This document shows positions 11,744 to 23,904 of a DNA stretch of 64,000 nucleotides, in pieces. Location of the stretch: contig NC_135121.1 of assembly GCF_050908995.1 (NCBI RefSeq), positions 2,232,001-2,296,000 of the forward strand, read 5' to 3'. This DNA is from Andrena cerasifolii. Its lineage: Eukaryota; Arthropoda; Insecta; Hymenoptera; Andrenidae. The notes beneath the pieces are model-generated. The model had not been told where the DNA came from. It did no database searches and worked only from the letters and a program-made list of their open reading frames with translations. Position 1 is the first letter of the stretch. Each line of letters opens with the position of its first letter. Made by a program: the position numbers and the translations under genes.

Positions 11744-12770
11744 GGGGAGACCGGGGTAAAATGAGCTTCCTTAATTTATTCTTTAACAATAGAATATATT
11801 TACAAATTTTGGTGACGTAATAAATGTGTGTAATACCACAATGATAATTGTGCACATTCAGGTATCGAAAAATGGAAATTCATTTAAAAAATTAAAAATG
11901 AAGTTTTAGAGACTTCCAATTGTTTTTTTTCTTCAATTTAGCTTTTTGGATAAATCAGTCTTAAATGTGTTATTTTAACTCCATTTTTTTTTCTGTGTAT
12001 TTATAACTAGCTTATAAACATACATTTACACGCGTTTGAGAAAACATTAATCCTAACATTATTAAATAATTAATTTTCCACTGAGTACACCTTCGGGGCA
12101 AAGTGACCGGGGTAAACTGAGCTGCAAAGAAAAGATGCGCGAGTGATGTGCGCAGTAACCTAACCTGTTATTTTTATGTGAAACCTGTCTGCCAAAAATT
12201 ATTGAAGCCCATTTGAAAAAAAATTAGATAGAAAAGTATATGTTTTTGTGGAAAAAATTATTTAGATATTATAAGTACGTATTTTATTAAAAATTATGTA
12301 TGTATTTGTTTTATTTATAATATGTCAGACTGTTCATGTAAACAAAGTTCCTTTAAAACACACATTTTCAGAAGAAAATGAGTTTAGGTTAGTAACACAA
12401 AGTACAAAGTTACAAAGAACAAATTATTAACATTAAGCTTGTATTAATGAAATATATTTTAAAAAAAATTTAAATAGTTTAAAAGTTTTAATAAAGTTGA
12501 TTTTATAATTATATGCTTCATTAAAACACGTATTTTATTTCTGCTCACTTTACCCCAGAGAGTATATATGGGGTAAAGTGGTCGATTTTGCATTTTCTTT
12601 TCAAATTGAATTTGAATATACTTTAAGTTTATTTTAAATATTGATATTCGTCATTTATCAATAGTAACGTTCAAATTATATTATAAATCTATTTTCACCC
12701 ATCTTTATTGAAAGGGAAAAAATTGATTCGACTTCAAACATTTATCGTCCCACTTTGCCCCGGTCTCCCC
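11744..12770. mobile_element. 'GGGGAGACC' TA-flanked MITE, copy 1
   Basis: The element starts GGGGAGACCGGGGTAAAATG and ends 'cactttgccccggtctcccc', with TA on each side (11742-11743 and 12771-12772). This points to a Tc1/mariner-type element. The 1,027-bp interior holds further 'ggggtaaa(c/g)tga' words near 12105 and 12545 and is AT-rich. It is near-identical in inverted orientation to 19871-20804. It codes for nothing. Confidence 0.8.
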
Positions 12771-12772
12771 TA

Positions 12773-13755
12773 TGCGTTGAAAATTTCCACGTAAAAGCAG
12801 CAGCAGAGATACGACTCGAAGAAAGAGTAAAACCGTTTAAAACGTTAAAGCTGACAGAGAAAAGCTGTTGGAGGGAGGAAGGTGAAACGATTTCCTGAGA
12901 GGAAGTGAATAATAACCGCCCCGATGACAAGCACTAAAGAATAAACTGTGTATCGTGTAAAGGTTTCGCGTGTCAGTTACGTAAGGATCAAGAAACACGG
13001 GCAATTCAATAATATAGTTGTTTCGCGTGGCACGGTTTCGTAACTTGCAGTCTGGCACGTGGCTTGGTATTAGAAAACTGCAACGAGTCTCGCGTGTGGC
13101 AGTTGCAATCCACGTGTATCGTGCTCCGTCTCTGCTCGTCTTACGTACAATAGCATTAATAACTGGCATATTTGCATAATAAACGTTGGGTGTGTGCGCG
13201 AACAATGACAGTTTTCTGTTCCATATATGAAATCGAGTCGGGCACGATCGATATCTTTCTTTTCAGCGACGACCAGCAAGTAATTGTCTAGATAAAAACT
13301 CCCTAATCACTCTGGCAGTAATTCTCTTTTATGACACTGTGTTAGGAGAATTGTCGATGGCGAACCTGTACGTGTACCTACTTAGCAAGTGGTAGTATTT
13401 ATTTAAACGCCTACGTCTTGCATGTGTATCTGTGTTTGCGAAGCAAAACAAATACAGACATGCTTGCATCCCACAGTTGTACTTGCATAACAAACAAAAC
13501 AATACTTACGTATATTATACAATGTATATTCCACAGCTTTTCCAGAGGACGTGGCGCATGATTTCACCTACCCCAATTTCAAATCGTTCTCAGTTCAAGG
13601 GTAATTTATACCCTTGTTTCTCAGTGATCTCAGAAAAAAGCAATTGTTTGTGTATCATGTGCGGCAGGTTGAAGTCTGAAAGTTTCAATACTCAGTGGAA
13701 AAAAGCAAGGCGAATCTTGAGAAACAGAAATTCGTGTATTTGTGAGCTTTTACAG
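12773..13755. other. Unassigned, partly CpG-containing region
   Basis: This region has no terminal repeats or recognised protein. Composition at 12780-13330 is more balanced than in the flanking MITEs. Overlapping minus-strand frames (12742-12930, 12837-13205, 13070-13279) and one plus-strand frame (13432-13758, 108 aa) show no domain. It may be single-copy host DNA. A lone TAGGGTGGGCCGAAAAA at 13756 matches the terminus of the next element. Confidence 0.35.
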
Positions 13756-13912
13756 TAGGGTGGGCCGAAAAAATATGAACTGTGAATTTGAAGCTTGAAA
13801 TAGAAAGTATCGTGACGAATAAACGAATAAATTGTTTTGGACTGATTTGCTACGAAACCCTGATGGAATGGACACTTGACGACTAACAGGATGCTGGCAG
13901 GAAGCTAGCCAT

Positions 13913-14215
13913 TAGGGTGGGCCGACAAAATCAAATTTTCGAAATTCGAAACAGCCTAGTGCGAAAAAGTTGCGTCTGGAAAAGACAAATTTTTCCAGAC
14001 GCAACTTTTTCGCACTAGGCTGTTTCGAGGCAAAAATTTTTTTTTTTAAATCGGTCAATATTTGACCGGGCCCAAACGAGGTGAAAGTTTTGAATTTTTT
14101 ACCAAGTTTCGCGACTTGTGTATATTTTCATAATGTTTACGTACTTCACTGTTGAGCATCAGAAAATATTATTTAAGCACACAAACACGTGAAATAGTGT
14201 TTTATATATTGTCGC
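13913..14215 (+). mobile_element. 'TAGGGTGGGCC' hAT-type terminus, copy E1
   Basis: TAGGGTGGGCCG starts a ~300-bp segment that matches, with divergence, both terminal arms of the 4.4-kb element at 24524-28914. Shared words in order are 'aaatcggtcaatatttgacc', 'ttggcgact/ttcgcgact', 'gtatattttc', 'cactgttga' and 'atattgtcgcg'. No partner terminus was found downstream, so it is a solo or truncated end. It carries an extra hairpin that the other arms lack. Confidence 0.65.
13947..14027. repeat. Perfect 37-bp hairpin gained within E1
   Basis: Arms at 13947-13983 and 13991-14027 are exact complements around a 7-nt loop. The two related arms at 24.5 and 28.8 kb lack the second arm. There 'gacaaat' runs directly, or nearly so, into the 'cgaggc'-like sequence that here follows the hairpin. 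Confidence 0.9.
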
Positions 14216-14616
14216 GAAGCGGAATATGTATGTGATTGAAATTTTGGGACGGAACGCGGTTGTAGTGAAAGAAGAACATATTTCACAGCCATTTTGATCG
14301 TTAACATTCAATAGTCATTTCTTATAGATTTTTGTGCGCTGAACATGAATCCGTAAACCGTTTGTCGCCATCGCCATCTGTTTTCGAGAAATTTGGTTTT
14401 GAAAAAAAAGAAGTAAATTTTCAACTTTGAACATTTTCTGTGTCGAAACGGTAATAGTTATTCGGTTGCTTGTCACGTCCAATTATTCTATAAACCCTCG
14501 CGAATACAGCGATATAAGTTATTATTGAATTATAAATATTTAAATATGTTTAAACAACGATCAAATGGAAAATGACACCCCAAATGCGCCAACTTTTGCA
14601 GATATCTTTCTATATA

Positions 14617-15299
14617 GGCGGGGGTATTACTGCGGATATTCTAAAACAGATCGTATTTAATGTTGGAAAGTACATAATCTCTTGAAAATTTTTGATAAAA
14701 TTATTTTAAACTCTATTACAGATAATTATTTACAAATATGTACAGCAAAGTTATTATTAATTCTTTTCTCGTAGTTTGAAATTCGTCAAGGCGAAACTTC
14801 GGTCGACTCCCGATATGGCTGTCATGAACACCTACTTGAAACACATTTACATTTTTGTTATAAACAGTAACACATGTAATGCAGCTTTATTACTCGACAG
14901 AGTAAGAGTTATTTTTTCAGAAAAACAGTAAATCAGTCACCTGCATTTTAGTTTTAATTTTTATTTCTCAGCGCAGTAATAGGTGCAGTACTTTACACCG
15001 TGTGCAAGTATTACTGCGGACCGACGACAGCGCGATCTAACCTTTTTCCCGACCGTATTCACTGACGTGATATTTGTACTAAACCGCATGTCCGCAGTAA
15101 CACCTGCAATGCCATTGATCGACAAATCTCTGTGTTTCTAATTAACTGTGCTTATCACCCCACCCTCATATTTTTTTATGGAATTGTTAAGGTTCCACCT
15201 TTCTTTTAAAAAAAGAAGGAGGAACTTTCATTCATTCGAACGCCGTGTCGAGGGTTTTAAAGTTAACCTACTTTAAAAGTCCGCAGTAATACCCCCACC
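14617..15299. mobile_element. TA-flanked MITE
   Basis: The termini GGCGGGGGTATTACTGCGGA and the near-complement 'tccgcagtaatacccccacc' are flanked by TA (14615-14616 and 15300-15301). Related words ('attactgcggac', 'gcagtaat') recur inside near 15008 and 15096. It is non-coding and 683 bp long. Confidence 0.75.
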
Positions 15300-15301
15300 T
15301 A

Positions 15302-16445
15302 CCCTATTTCAAAAACTAAAGGTCTAGGAGAAAATCTGACTACTCCACGCGATGCGGCAGACATTTTTCCCCCGGAAGCTATCAACAGAAGTGGTGACAC
15401 ACGTTTTATTTTCAATACAGAAGCCAACAGCGCACAGTGGTCCGAAATCGCCAAAACGCCAACTAAACTCAAATTTTCAACCTCGTCAAAAGTCAATGAA
15501 ATTGTAGTCATACATTCTTATATCTGCGGACTATATTTCGGTATAAAAACGAACTGCTATAGGCCACCCAGAATTTTATAAGAAAGCTTTGAAGATGCAT
15601 GTTTCAGGACGATCATACTTTGCACTGAAATTGCTATATTTTGCCGCATCATATTTCTGTATGGATAACAATAGAGATAAACCTATCTACATAGTGCTAA
15701 AGACATGCAGATTTTATTCTTTTGAAAAATACTGTTTCGCGAAGGCCTGTTTTTGCTCGGTCTTTTTTGTTTAGTGACTCTTACAAAACGGAGGTCACGC
15801 GAGGTCACGACAAATGTTGTACGAATGCATTCGTTAGAACCTGTGTAAGATTGCTGCATAAAAATTTTTTGCTTTTACTTGCCAATTTGGGAGTTATAAC
15901 AGTAGATGCGCAACCTATTCATCAAGGCCATGTAGTATGGAGATCTTGAGTAAGTGCCTGCAGCGTCTATAACTTAAAATGGAAGGTATAATTGGGAAAT
16001 ATCACTAGTAGTCCCCTAAACTGAAAAATCGACAGGAAAAAAATCCTATGGATACGTTTTTGAGATATCGCCCGATGAATATTTTGGTAATTTTTTATGA
16101 AGACGACCCGACGTTTCTGGCCATATTTTGCGTTAGAGTCAACCGATTTGATCGCGACAATTCTTAAATTAAGGGCAATTAAATTGCATTCGATTCGTTC
16201 TTACAGTGTTTTCCAATCGGACCAATAGTTTAAGCGGAATCGAGCGAAACTTGTAATTTCCAAGTTTCTTTTACCGATATAAATTTTTCCCTGAAACAAA
16301 TATCAAATCTCCTTTGATTATTATTAAACATAAAAAAAAGTTCTGGAGTCAGTTACTGTGTGCCTATAATCTCCAAAGATCAGTTAATGTGCCTCAGTTA
16401 CTGTGCTTCCTCCTCGAATAATGTGCTGTAATTGTTGGATTACTA
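15302..16445. other. Unassigned region
   Basis: No element ends or recognised protein. A 70-aa minus-strand frame at 15299-15511 and frames at 15589-15949 lack domains. Phrases such as 'cagttactgtgcttcctcc' near 16395 recur on the other side of the next foldback (about 17870), so a repeat of unknown type may have been split by it. Confidence 0.35.
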
Positions 16446-16447
16446 TA

Positions 16448-17620
16448 ATTGAGGGCTCGGATGCAATTAGGGGACTAGCGCTCGAAAATGCGAAAAATAA
16501 TTGTCCAAACGCCAAGAAATATTGGAAAATTAAATGTTGTTAAACTGTATTTAAAAAAATTTAGTGTTGTAAAGCTCGTCACGACACACATTTTTCCTAT
16601 TTACAGTTTGTTTATTGAATCGTTACTATTCGAGCTAAAAATTATAAACAAAAAATTTTTCATCGTCCAAAATCATTATTTCTTTAAACATAAATTGCGA
16701 TAACTCGAGTAAATATTAAAGGATCGTTATGAGGCTTGAAACATAAAACTCAGAAAACTCTAGCGAAGCCGTAAAATGTTTGCACAAAACCCTTATGTTA
16801 AAAAATGTAATATATTTAATTAAAAAGTAATACCGGATATTACCCATGTTTTTCAACGTTCGCCGTTAAAAAGTATCGAGGCAATTTTGAGGTACATATA
16901 AATTGCAGCGACAAAGTTTTTCCTTAATATACAAGGAAGATTTTCACCAATTTTCACACTGATTAATAAATAATTGTAGAAGATATGACGATATATAAAA
17001 TTCTCGCACTAAAACTGCTAAGTAGCGCATTATACGCGGCTGTTGACTATTGGTGGCGCGCGAGATTTATATATATCGTCATATCTTCTACAATTATTTA
17101 TTAATCAGTGTGAAAATTGGTGAAAAACTTCCTTGTATATTAAGGAAAAACTTTGTCGCTGCAAGTTATATGTACCTCAAAATTCCCTCGATACTTTTTA
17201 ACGGCGAACGTTGAAAGACATGGGCTATGTCCAGTGTTACTTTTAAATTAAATATTATTACATTTTTTAACATAAGGGTTTTGTGCATACATTTCACGGT
17301 TTCGCTAGAGTTTTCTGAGTTTTATGTTTCAAGTCTCATAACGATCCGTTAATATTTACTCGAGTTATCGCAATTTATGTTCAAAGAAATAATAATTTTG
17401 GTCGCAGAAATTTTTTTTGTTTATAATTTTTATCTCGAATACTAACGATTGGATAAACAAGCTGTAAATAGAAAAATGGTGTGTCGTGGCGAGCTTTACA
17501 ACGCTATATTTTTTAAAATACAGTTTAACAACATTTAATTTTCCAATATTTCTTAACGTTTGGTCAATAATTTTTCCCATTTTCGAGCGCTAGTCCCCTT
17601 ATTGCATCCGAGCCCTCAAT
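16448..17620. mobile_element. Long-arm foldback element, copy 1
   Basis: TA flanks each side (16446-16447 and 17621-17622). The termini ATTGAGGGCTCGGATGCAAT and its near-complement begin two arms of about 550 bp that face each other around a centre near 17030. The element is 1,173 bp, codes for nothing and could form a long hairpin. Copy 2 is at 52480-53678 in the same orientation. Each arm matches the same-side arm of the other copy better than its own partner. Confidence 0.8.
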
Positions 17621-18235
17621 TATTAAAAAGCAAAAGTGATACAACATTCAGGGAAACCTGAATATAGTAACAGATAATGATACGTCTGTAGAGCGTCTTT
17701 TTCTATCAATATCCGGCAACGGTGATAAAACAGTCCGTTGTTAAAGAAGAGCTCACTTCTGTTCGGTACACCGTGTTAGATAGACATTCTTTCCTAGTCG
17801 TGAAATAAAACTAACATATAAAATATAAAAGGCTCATTTATTTAATAACCAATTTCCAATAGTAATTACCGTGCTTCCTCCCTGAGGACTGAACTGCAAT
17901 TACTGTGCTCTTTCCCTGAATACTGTGCCTCAATAACTGTGAAGAATAAAAATTTAATATTTAACCCTTATGTCAATACCACCCGTGTACTCGGGTGATC
18001 ACCTGAGCATGTACTGGGAAAATTTTTGACGTTGTCATGAAAATTTCTTTATATCCGTCCGAATCGTCGCGATTGGACCCTTTTACTATCGGAATATGCA
18101 TTGACCTTTCGTTTTCAAGATCCGAAAGTAAACAAATTATCATCTTTAAGTTTACCTACATGATTTCAATACCCGGGGTACCCCGTGTTCATCTGAAAAG
18201 ATATGAGTTTTACCTGCAGTTCTTGAATAACTTAA

Positions 18236-18955
18236 GGGGTGATGCTCAGTCAGGAGGCCGAAAAAAGGGTGGTCTTTGGAAATTTTTTACTCAAAAGCTA
18301 TAACACATTTCTCAAAAAATCTTTTTTCCTTTTAAGGATTGCATCTAGTACCGCGCATCGTAATTTTTTCATTTAAAAATATTTATCAATAACTAAGTTA
18401 TGGTCCATCACTCGAAGGTTCTCTAAAAAAAAGGCTTCTGGGGTGACTACTGCTGCTCGAAAGTCGATCACCTAAAATAAAAAATTCAAAAGAATTTACT
18501 TATTATATTATATTATCTAGTACTTGAACGAAGGATTTTTCGAAATATTGATTTGGGAAAAAATAGCTGATTTTTAAAGTAAAAGTTTCAATTTTTATCA
18601 TAAATCATGCCTGATTTTCGTCAATTAAAAGAAAAGTAAGCATCGGATAAAAAAATCCTTCGTTCAAATAGTAGATAATATAATATAATAAGTAAATTCT
18701 TTTGAATTTTTTATTTCAGACGATCTACTTTCGAGCAGCAGTGCTCACCGCAGAAGCCTTTCTTTTAGAGAACCATCGAGTGATGGACAATAACTTAGTT
18801 ATTGGTAAATATTTTTTAATGAAAAAATTAAGACGCACGGTACTAGATGCAATCCTTGAAAGGAAAAAAGATTTTTTGAGAAATGTGTTGTAGCTTTTGG
18901 GTAAAAAATTTCCAAAGACCACCCTTTTTTCGGCCTCCTGAATGAGCATGACCCC
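18236..18955. mobile_element. TTAA foldback element
   Basis: TTAA flanks both ends (18232-18235 and 18956-18959). The termini GGGGTGATGCTCAGTCAGGA and its near-complement start arms of roughly 330 bp. The internal word 'gcagtgctcaccgca' (about 18728-18745) is shared with the diverged foldback at 42984-43738, which suggests common ancestry. The mirrored frames on the two strands are not genes. Confidence 0.8.
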
Positions 18956-18959
18956 TTAA

Positions 18960-19696
18960 TTGATAAATTATTAATATGCCTTCAGGGATGATTTAATAAA
19001 TACAACCGATTGTTTACATAATTAAAAATTTATGCAAATTAGTTATTTATGTGCATTTAGTATACTTTGTAATAGTAACGTCATGCTCATCGCAAACAAG
19101 TTTTATACATTACACACGGGATTTTAACATAGTTCTACTTTTTCTATGGCCTCCCCGTAGCACAAATGACAAGATCCTGTGCTACTGCGTCGCTAATTCG
19201 CTTGTTAGAAATTTAGTACAAAGAACATTCCAGAGCAACGGTTCTGGAGTAAGTGCCGTGGGGTTCATCACAGACCTCTACCAGAAGGCACCCACGCCTT
19301 TTCCACTCCATGGCTAGATCCTTTAGGAACAAAGTCCCGATTCTTTAGCAATACGGCGACGGGCCGCTTGCCATTCCCAAACTCACTTTTCTAAACACCA
19401 CCAAGTCACACCCGATAGCTCGCCAACACCTTAGGTCGCCAACCATCGTCTGACGTCCACCCAGGTCCACGAGGGTGCTTGGATTATGTCAGGCCCCCTT
19501 TCTGATCCTGACCCAGCCATGGACCGGGGGTTGAAAACTGTTTTATAATATCGGATTTGGTTCTTGAAACAGTTATGAGAACCGAAATAATCTTGAAATA
19601 GTTACGACTGAAAAAGGTTCTGGCCTATATCGGTTTTTATTCCGGTTCCAGAACCGATATTACATCGATTCCATAACGGTTTTACAGGATCATCAT
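18960..19696. other. Unassigned region with a GC-rich block
   Basis: 19150-19520 is less AT-rich than its surroundings and contains 'cacccacgccttttcc', similar to 'cacccacgcctttccc' near 24860. This hints at a dispersed repeat of unknown class. An 88-aa frame (19051-19317) has no domain. Near 19540-19690, alternating 'ggttc/gaacc' words look like a decayed MITE. Confidence 0.35.
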
Positions 19697-19700
19697 TTAA

Positions 19701-21363
19701 GGGGAGGTTCCGGTCTAAAAGTCGATTTTTTTATTTCTTTTTTCGAATGTTCAATCTTTTAGGAATACGTGTTTAAAAGGGTTTGTTGAAATTCGTAAAA
19801 TTGCCGAAGTTATAGGCATTTGAGTAGCGGAAAATGCATGGGTAACACCCGGCCACTCGGCACTCACGTAGGGGAGACCGGGGCAAAGTGGGACGAAAAA
19901 TGTTTGAAGTCGAATACAATTTTTCCCTTTCAATAAAAATGTGTGAAGATAGATTTATAATATAATTTGAACATTACTATTGATAAATGACGAATATCAA
20001 TACTTAAAATAAACTTAAAGTATATTAAAATTCAACTTGAAAAGAAAATGCAAAATCGACCACTTTACCCCATATATGGGGTAAAGTGAGCTACTCTCTG
20101 GGGTAAAGTGAGCAGAAATAAAATACGTGTTTTAATGAAGGATATAATTATAAAATCAACTTTATTAGAACTTTTAAACTATTTAAACTATTTTTTTTTA
20201 AAATATATTTCATTAATACAAGCTTAATGTTAATAATTTGTACTTTGTAACTTTGTACTTTGTGTTACAAACCTAAACTCATTTTCTTCTGAAAATGTGT
20301 TTTTAAAGGAACTTTGTTTACATGAACAGTCTGACATATAAATAAAACAAATACATACATAATTTTTAATAAAATACGTCACTCACATCACTCGCGGATC
20401 TTTTCTTTGCAGCTCAGTTTACCGCGGTCACTTTGCCTCGAAGGTGTACTCAGTGGAAAATTAATTATTTAATAATGTTAGGATTAATGTTTTCTCAAAC
20501 GCGTGTACACGTATGTTTATAAGCTTGTTATAAACACGCAGAAAAAAAATGGAGTTAAAATAACACATTTAAGACTGATTTATCCAAAAAGCTAAATTGA
20601 AAAAAAAACAATTGGAAGTCTCTAAAACTTCATTTTTAATTTTTTAAATGAATTTCCATTTTTCGATACCTGAATGTGCATAATTATCATTGTCGTATTA
20701 CATACATTTATTACGTCACCAAAATTTGTAAATATATTCTATTGTTAAAAAATAAATTAAGGAAGCTCATTTTACCCCGGGGTTCACTTTGCCCCGGTCT
20801 CCCCTAAAACTTTAAACGGGTTTTTCTCGAAACAGTGTTCTCAAAACGGTGGGACCTGTATCTCCAAAAGTTATTATCCGATTCGACTGAAACTTTTTTT
20901 ATTTTGAAGAATATACTTCTGGCTAAGGGGATACCAGAAAAAAATACAAAATATTGAAAATTATAATTTTCAAAGCCGTTGAAAGGGTGACAAATATAGG
21001 GATAAAGTGATTTCAGACTTCAAGTGTTGTTATTTTCTAAAAAAAATGTTATGTTTGTAATTTTTCTGGTTCGCCCCCTAGCCAGAAGTATATTCTTCAA
21101 AACAAAAAGAGTTTCAGTCGAATCGGATAGTAACTTTTGAAGATACAGGTCCCACCGATTTGGATCAATTTTTTGACGCCTTGAGTTTAACGATTCCCCA
21201 GTGCGGTCTGCAATGATTAATTATAAAACAAAAAATATATTTCTATAATGTAAGACATCCTTAATACAATGCAACAAGTCCTATTAAATTATATATAGTA
21301 GTTTTCCTTTAATTAATTCCTAAAGATCACCTATTTTTTGGGGGTCTAGACCGGAACCTCCCC
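19701..21363. mobile_element. TTAA element, copy 1, interrupted by a 'GGGGAGACC' MITE
   Basis: TTAA flanks both ends (19697-19700 and 21364-21367). The termini are GGGGAGGTTCCGGTCTA and 'tagaccggaacctccc'. Subterminal words ('cgattcgactgaaac', 'acttctggctaaggggatacc') recur inverted inside. Without the nested element at 19871-20804 it is about 730 bp. Copy 2 is at 58556-59549. No coding sequence. Confidence 0.75.
19871..20804. mobile_element. 'GGGGAGACC' TA-flanked MITE, copy 2, nested and inverted
   Basis: TA flanks both ends (19869-19870 and 20805-20806). The left end GGGGAGACCGGGGCAAAGTG is the complement of the right end of copy 1 (11744-12770), and the whole interior follows copy 1 in reverse with few differences. 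It sits inside the TTAA element at 19701-21363. Confidence 0.8.
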
Positions 21364-21777
21364 TTAATCTTGCAACTATGGTAAAGGACCCAATTACTAA
21401 CACTTTAAGCGTTGACTCTGACATTATCTTATAGATTTGTACTTATAGACTTTATTATTGTTTAATATGTTGACCCCAAATTACTGTAATGAGGTTTGAA
21501 AACAATGTCGACTGGTCTCGTACCCGTATTAATTTAAAAAAAATTAGCTACGACAGAGTTGACCGCGGCGCTATAAACCTGTACGGAGAGATTTTTCGCC
21601 ACTTGCGTGTAAAAGCCACACTAATGCCGCATCGTTCCAAAAAATGACATTAACAGAAGCCGGTATAGACGTGGCGTTGAGTAACTAAAAGGTTAAAAAA
21701 TTCAGACACAAACATTCTAGAAAAAAAATTCAAACACTCCAACAATCAAAGACACGTCCATTAGTTACCCCTAAAGC

Positions 21778-21914
21778 TGGGTTTACACCTGACGAGTGAC
21801 TCGGCCGAGTCATCGGTCTGCTACTCGGCCGAGTGAAAATCTTCCCCGCCGGATTACTCGGCCGAGTATTAGAATCTGCGTTCAGACTGAGCGAGTCAGG
21901 TGTAAAATCATAAA
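21778..21914. repeat. Short inverted-repeat element with CTCGGCCGAGT palindromes
   Basis: 'gtttacacctgac' at the left is matched by 'gtcaggtgtaaaa' at the right. Three 'actcggccgagt'-type palindromes lie inside. Its right edge abuts a truncated 'CAGGGTC' element. It is probably a small GC-rich MITE. No target duplication is visible. Confidence 0.45.
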
Positions 21915-22484
21915 AAAGAAAACCAGAACAATAGATTCTGAGGTATGCAGACCTAACGCATAATTGAATAAAAATTTAATTTCTCAATTTATGAAAGTAA
22001 TGACACAGAAACAACTAGCCTATTGTTTATCAACACCGTGAATTTTAAAAAGAGCATTAAGTACAGTATCAAATAAACAGTTTGCAAAAGCTTATCACAA
22101 AAATTACGGTTAAAAAAATTTATAACAGAAAAATTAAGTAAACGTAAAATATGTTGAAATGTCCATCATGAAGAGGGAATAATTTTCCCTCATTTGCTAC
22201 GCAAATTCCATTCTGATATCTTTTATAGTTCAAAGGTTATACGAAAAAGGCCCCAATATTTTCAATCCCGGCCGGAAAATTCCGAATAGCTCTTTGTGAC
22301 GTTAATTTGAAACAGACCATCCTAACATTCTCGAAGCTTTGGCATCACTGCTGTCCAGCGATCGCTGGCAGCTCTCCGAACGCGGGGCCGGTGCATGGGT
22401 GTAGTGGAATGCGTCCGTGAGGCGCTGTTGCCGTTTCACTTGTTCGCGCGCGCGCAGGTTGCAAGATAAAACGCTGACCCTGTA
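21915..22484 (-). mobile_element. 'CAGGGTC' MITE, half copy
   Basis: This is the reverse-complement half of the family seen intact at 41714-42538. It ends 'gcgcgcgcgcaggttgcaag' then 'gaccctg' followed by TA. The other terminus is replaced by the short element at 21778-21914. Confidence 0.7.
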
Positions 22485-22607
22485 TATACTGTGCCGCGCA
22501 GCCCGATTGCATGATGTTTATTTAGACAGAAGAATTGGGCTGTTACGGAGATCGGTATATAATTGTAACGTATGTATATTCGTTAGATTTGTCATCATTC
22601 GTACTAA

Positions 22608-22820
22608 TCGTACTATATAAAGGCAGAAAGCTTCTATATGTTTGTGTGTTCGTCTGTCCCCTAAAAACTTTCGAGCGATAAACTCTGCGATCACGAGATG
22701 TGCCTCAGCTCAGTATACCTGACTAATCCAATTGAATGTGATCATTTAAAAAAAAAATAAGAAAATTTATAAAAAAAAAAATTTTATAGAATCAAAATCT
22801 AAATTTCGGGCGAAGCCTAG
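22608..22820 (+). mobile_element. Possible short non-autonomous Helitron
   Basis: The segment begins TC after an A, continues 'tataaaggcagaaagcttc' and 'tgtctgtcccctaaaa'-like sequence, and ends 'tcgggcgaagcCTAG' before a T. TC at the 5' end, a GC-rich 3' end before CTRR and insertion between A and T fit Helitron rules. Insect Helitron relics often show such 'gtctgtccc' and 'gggcgaagcc' words (recalled knowledge). The 3' hairpin is weak. Confidence 0.45.
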
Positions 22821-23212
22821 TAGCAAAGCTTGTATAAAATAATACAAAAATGCAATAGTTTCATTTAAAAAACAGAAGGTAACATTCATATCTACGAAAG
22901 AAAGTGCAGATAAAGAAACTCTGGTTTACGGAAGTTTTGCACACTCAAATATAGTTGAAATTTTGTCTAAAACAATTTTTCGTAAAGTTCAAGGAAACTC
23001 CTGAAATTTCGTGGTGACACTTACGTGGGTCACCCTAAAACAGATCAAAGTGTAATTTATTAAATGGAGTAATTTTTTAATAACTTGTTTTCACTTCTTC
23101 CATTGGAGGGTGAGTGTACATAGAAAAACGATGACCGTGGAAGAAGACTATCAAGCCTTCGCTACAACAGCTTTTTAATTCCATTAACGAAGGAAGTACT
23201 TCCATCGTTTAA

Positions 23213-23900
23213 GGCAGTCAGAAACTCGATTTTTTTTGTTGCATTTTTCGAAAGTACCACCCTTCCCGAGTAAAATGCCATTTGGTTTATGGTAAAATCC
23301 GCAAAATTAAGGATTTTACAGGTAGACTAATTCCTCTTTCGAAACTTTAAACTCGTTTTTTTCGGAACCATATTTCCTCTTCGTTTTGCAGTGATTGCGA
23401 AAAAATGGAGGTAAAAATCGATTTGAAAAAAATCACATATGTGAAACATGTCTAGTTACGACCTGAACCTAAGCATAAGTCTGTGAAAACTCGTATTTTG
23501 ACAAAAAAAAAATAAAATGGCTCTTCTCCCTTGCGAAAAATCACATTTTTCTTAAATTTGTCGTTTTACAACCGCTATACTCATAATTTTTTTTCTTTTT
23601 TAATAGGTCAGGGCAGAATGGGGCCCAGGGCAAAGTATCAATTTCAAAGAACATTTCACAATTCAATTTCTTACGGCCAGAATCACTGCAAAATTACAGC
23701 GACTCCAGAAAAAAAGCACCTATATATCACGCAACTGTAGCGCTGTCATACATGTGTATATATTATCCAAATAATTTTTTTTACTGTTTATAGTATTAAC
23801 AAACATTACCCAAAAGTACTAGTCACACTTTGTATTCATCTCCTTGTAATTAATTCGCAAAAAATACTTGATTTTCGAGCTATCTAACTGCCTAGTCCCC
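23213..23900. mobile_element. TTAA-flanked element, degenerate
   Basis: TTAA flanks both ends (23209-23212 and 23901-23904). The termini 'ggcagtcagaaactcgat' and the complement of 'gagctatctaactgcctagt' share 'ggcagt(c/t)aga' and 'ctcga'. The end 'aactgcctagtccccttaag' also resembles an isolated word at 41247. The 69-aa frame at 23531-23740 shows no domain. Confidence 0.5.
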
Positions 23901-23904
23901 TTAA

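Noticed and set aside
17961..18231. piggyBac-type end 'TTAACCCTTATGTCAATACC'
   Set aside because: No matching right end was found, so only a possible fragment; not annotated as an element.
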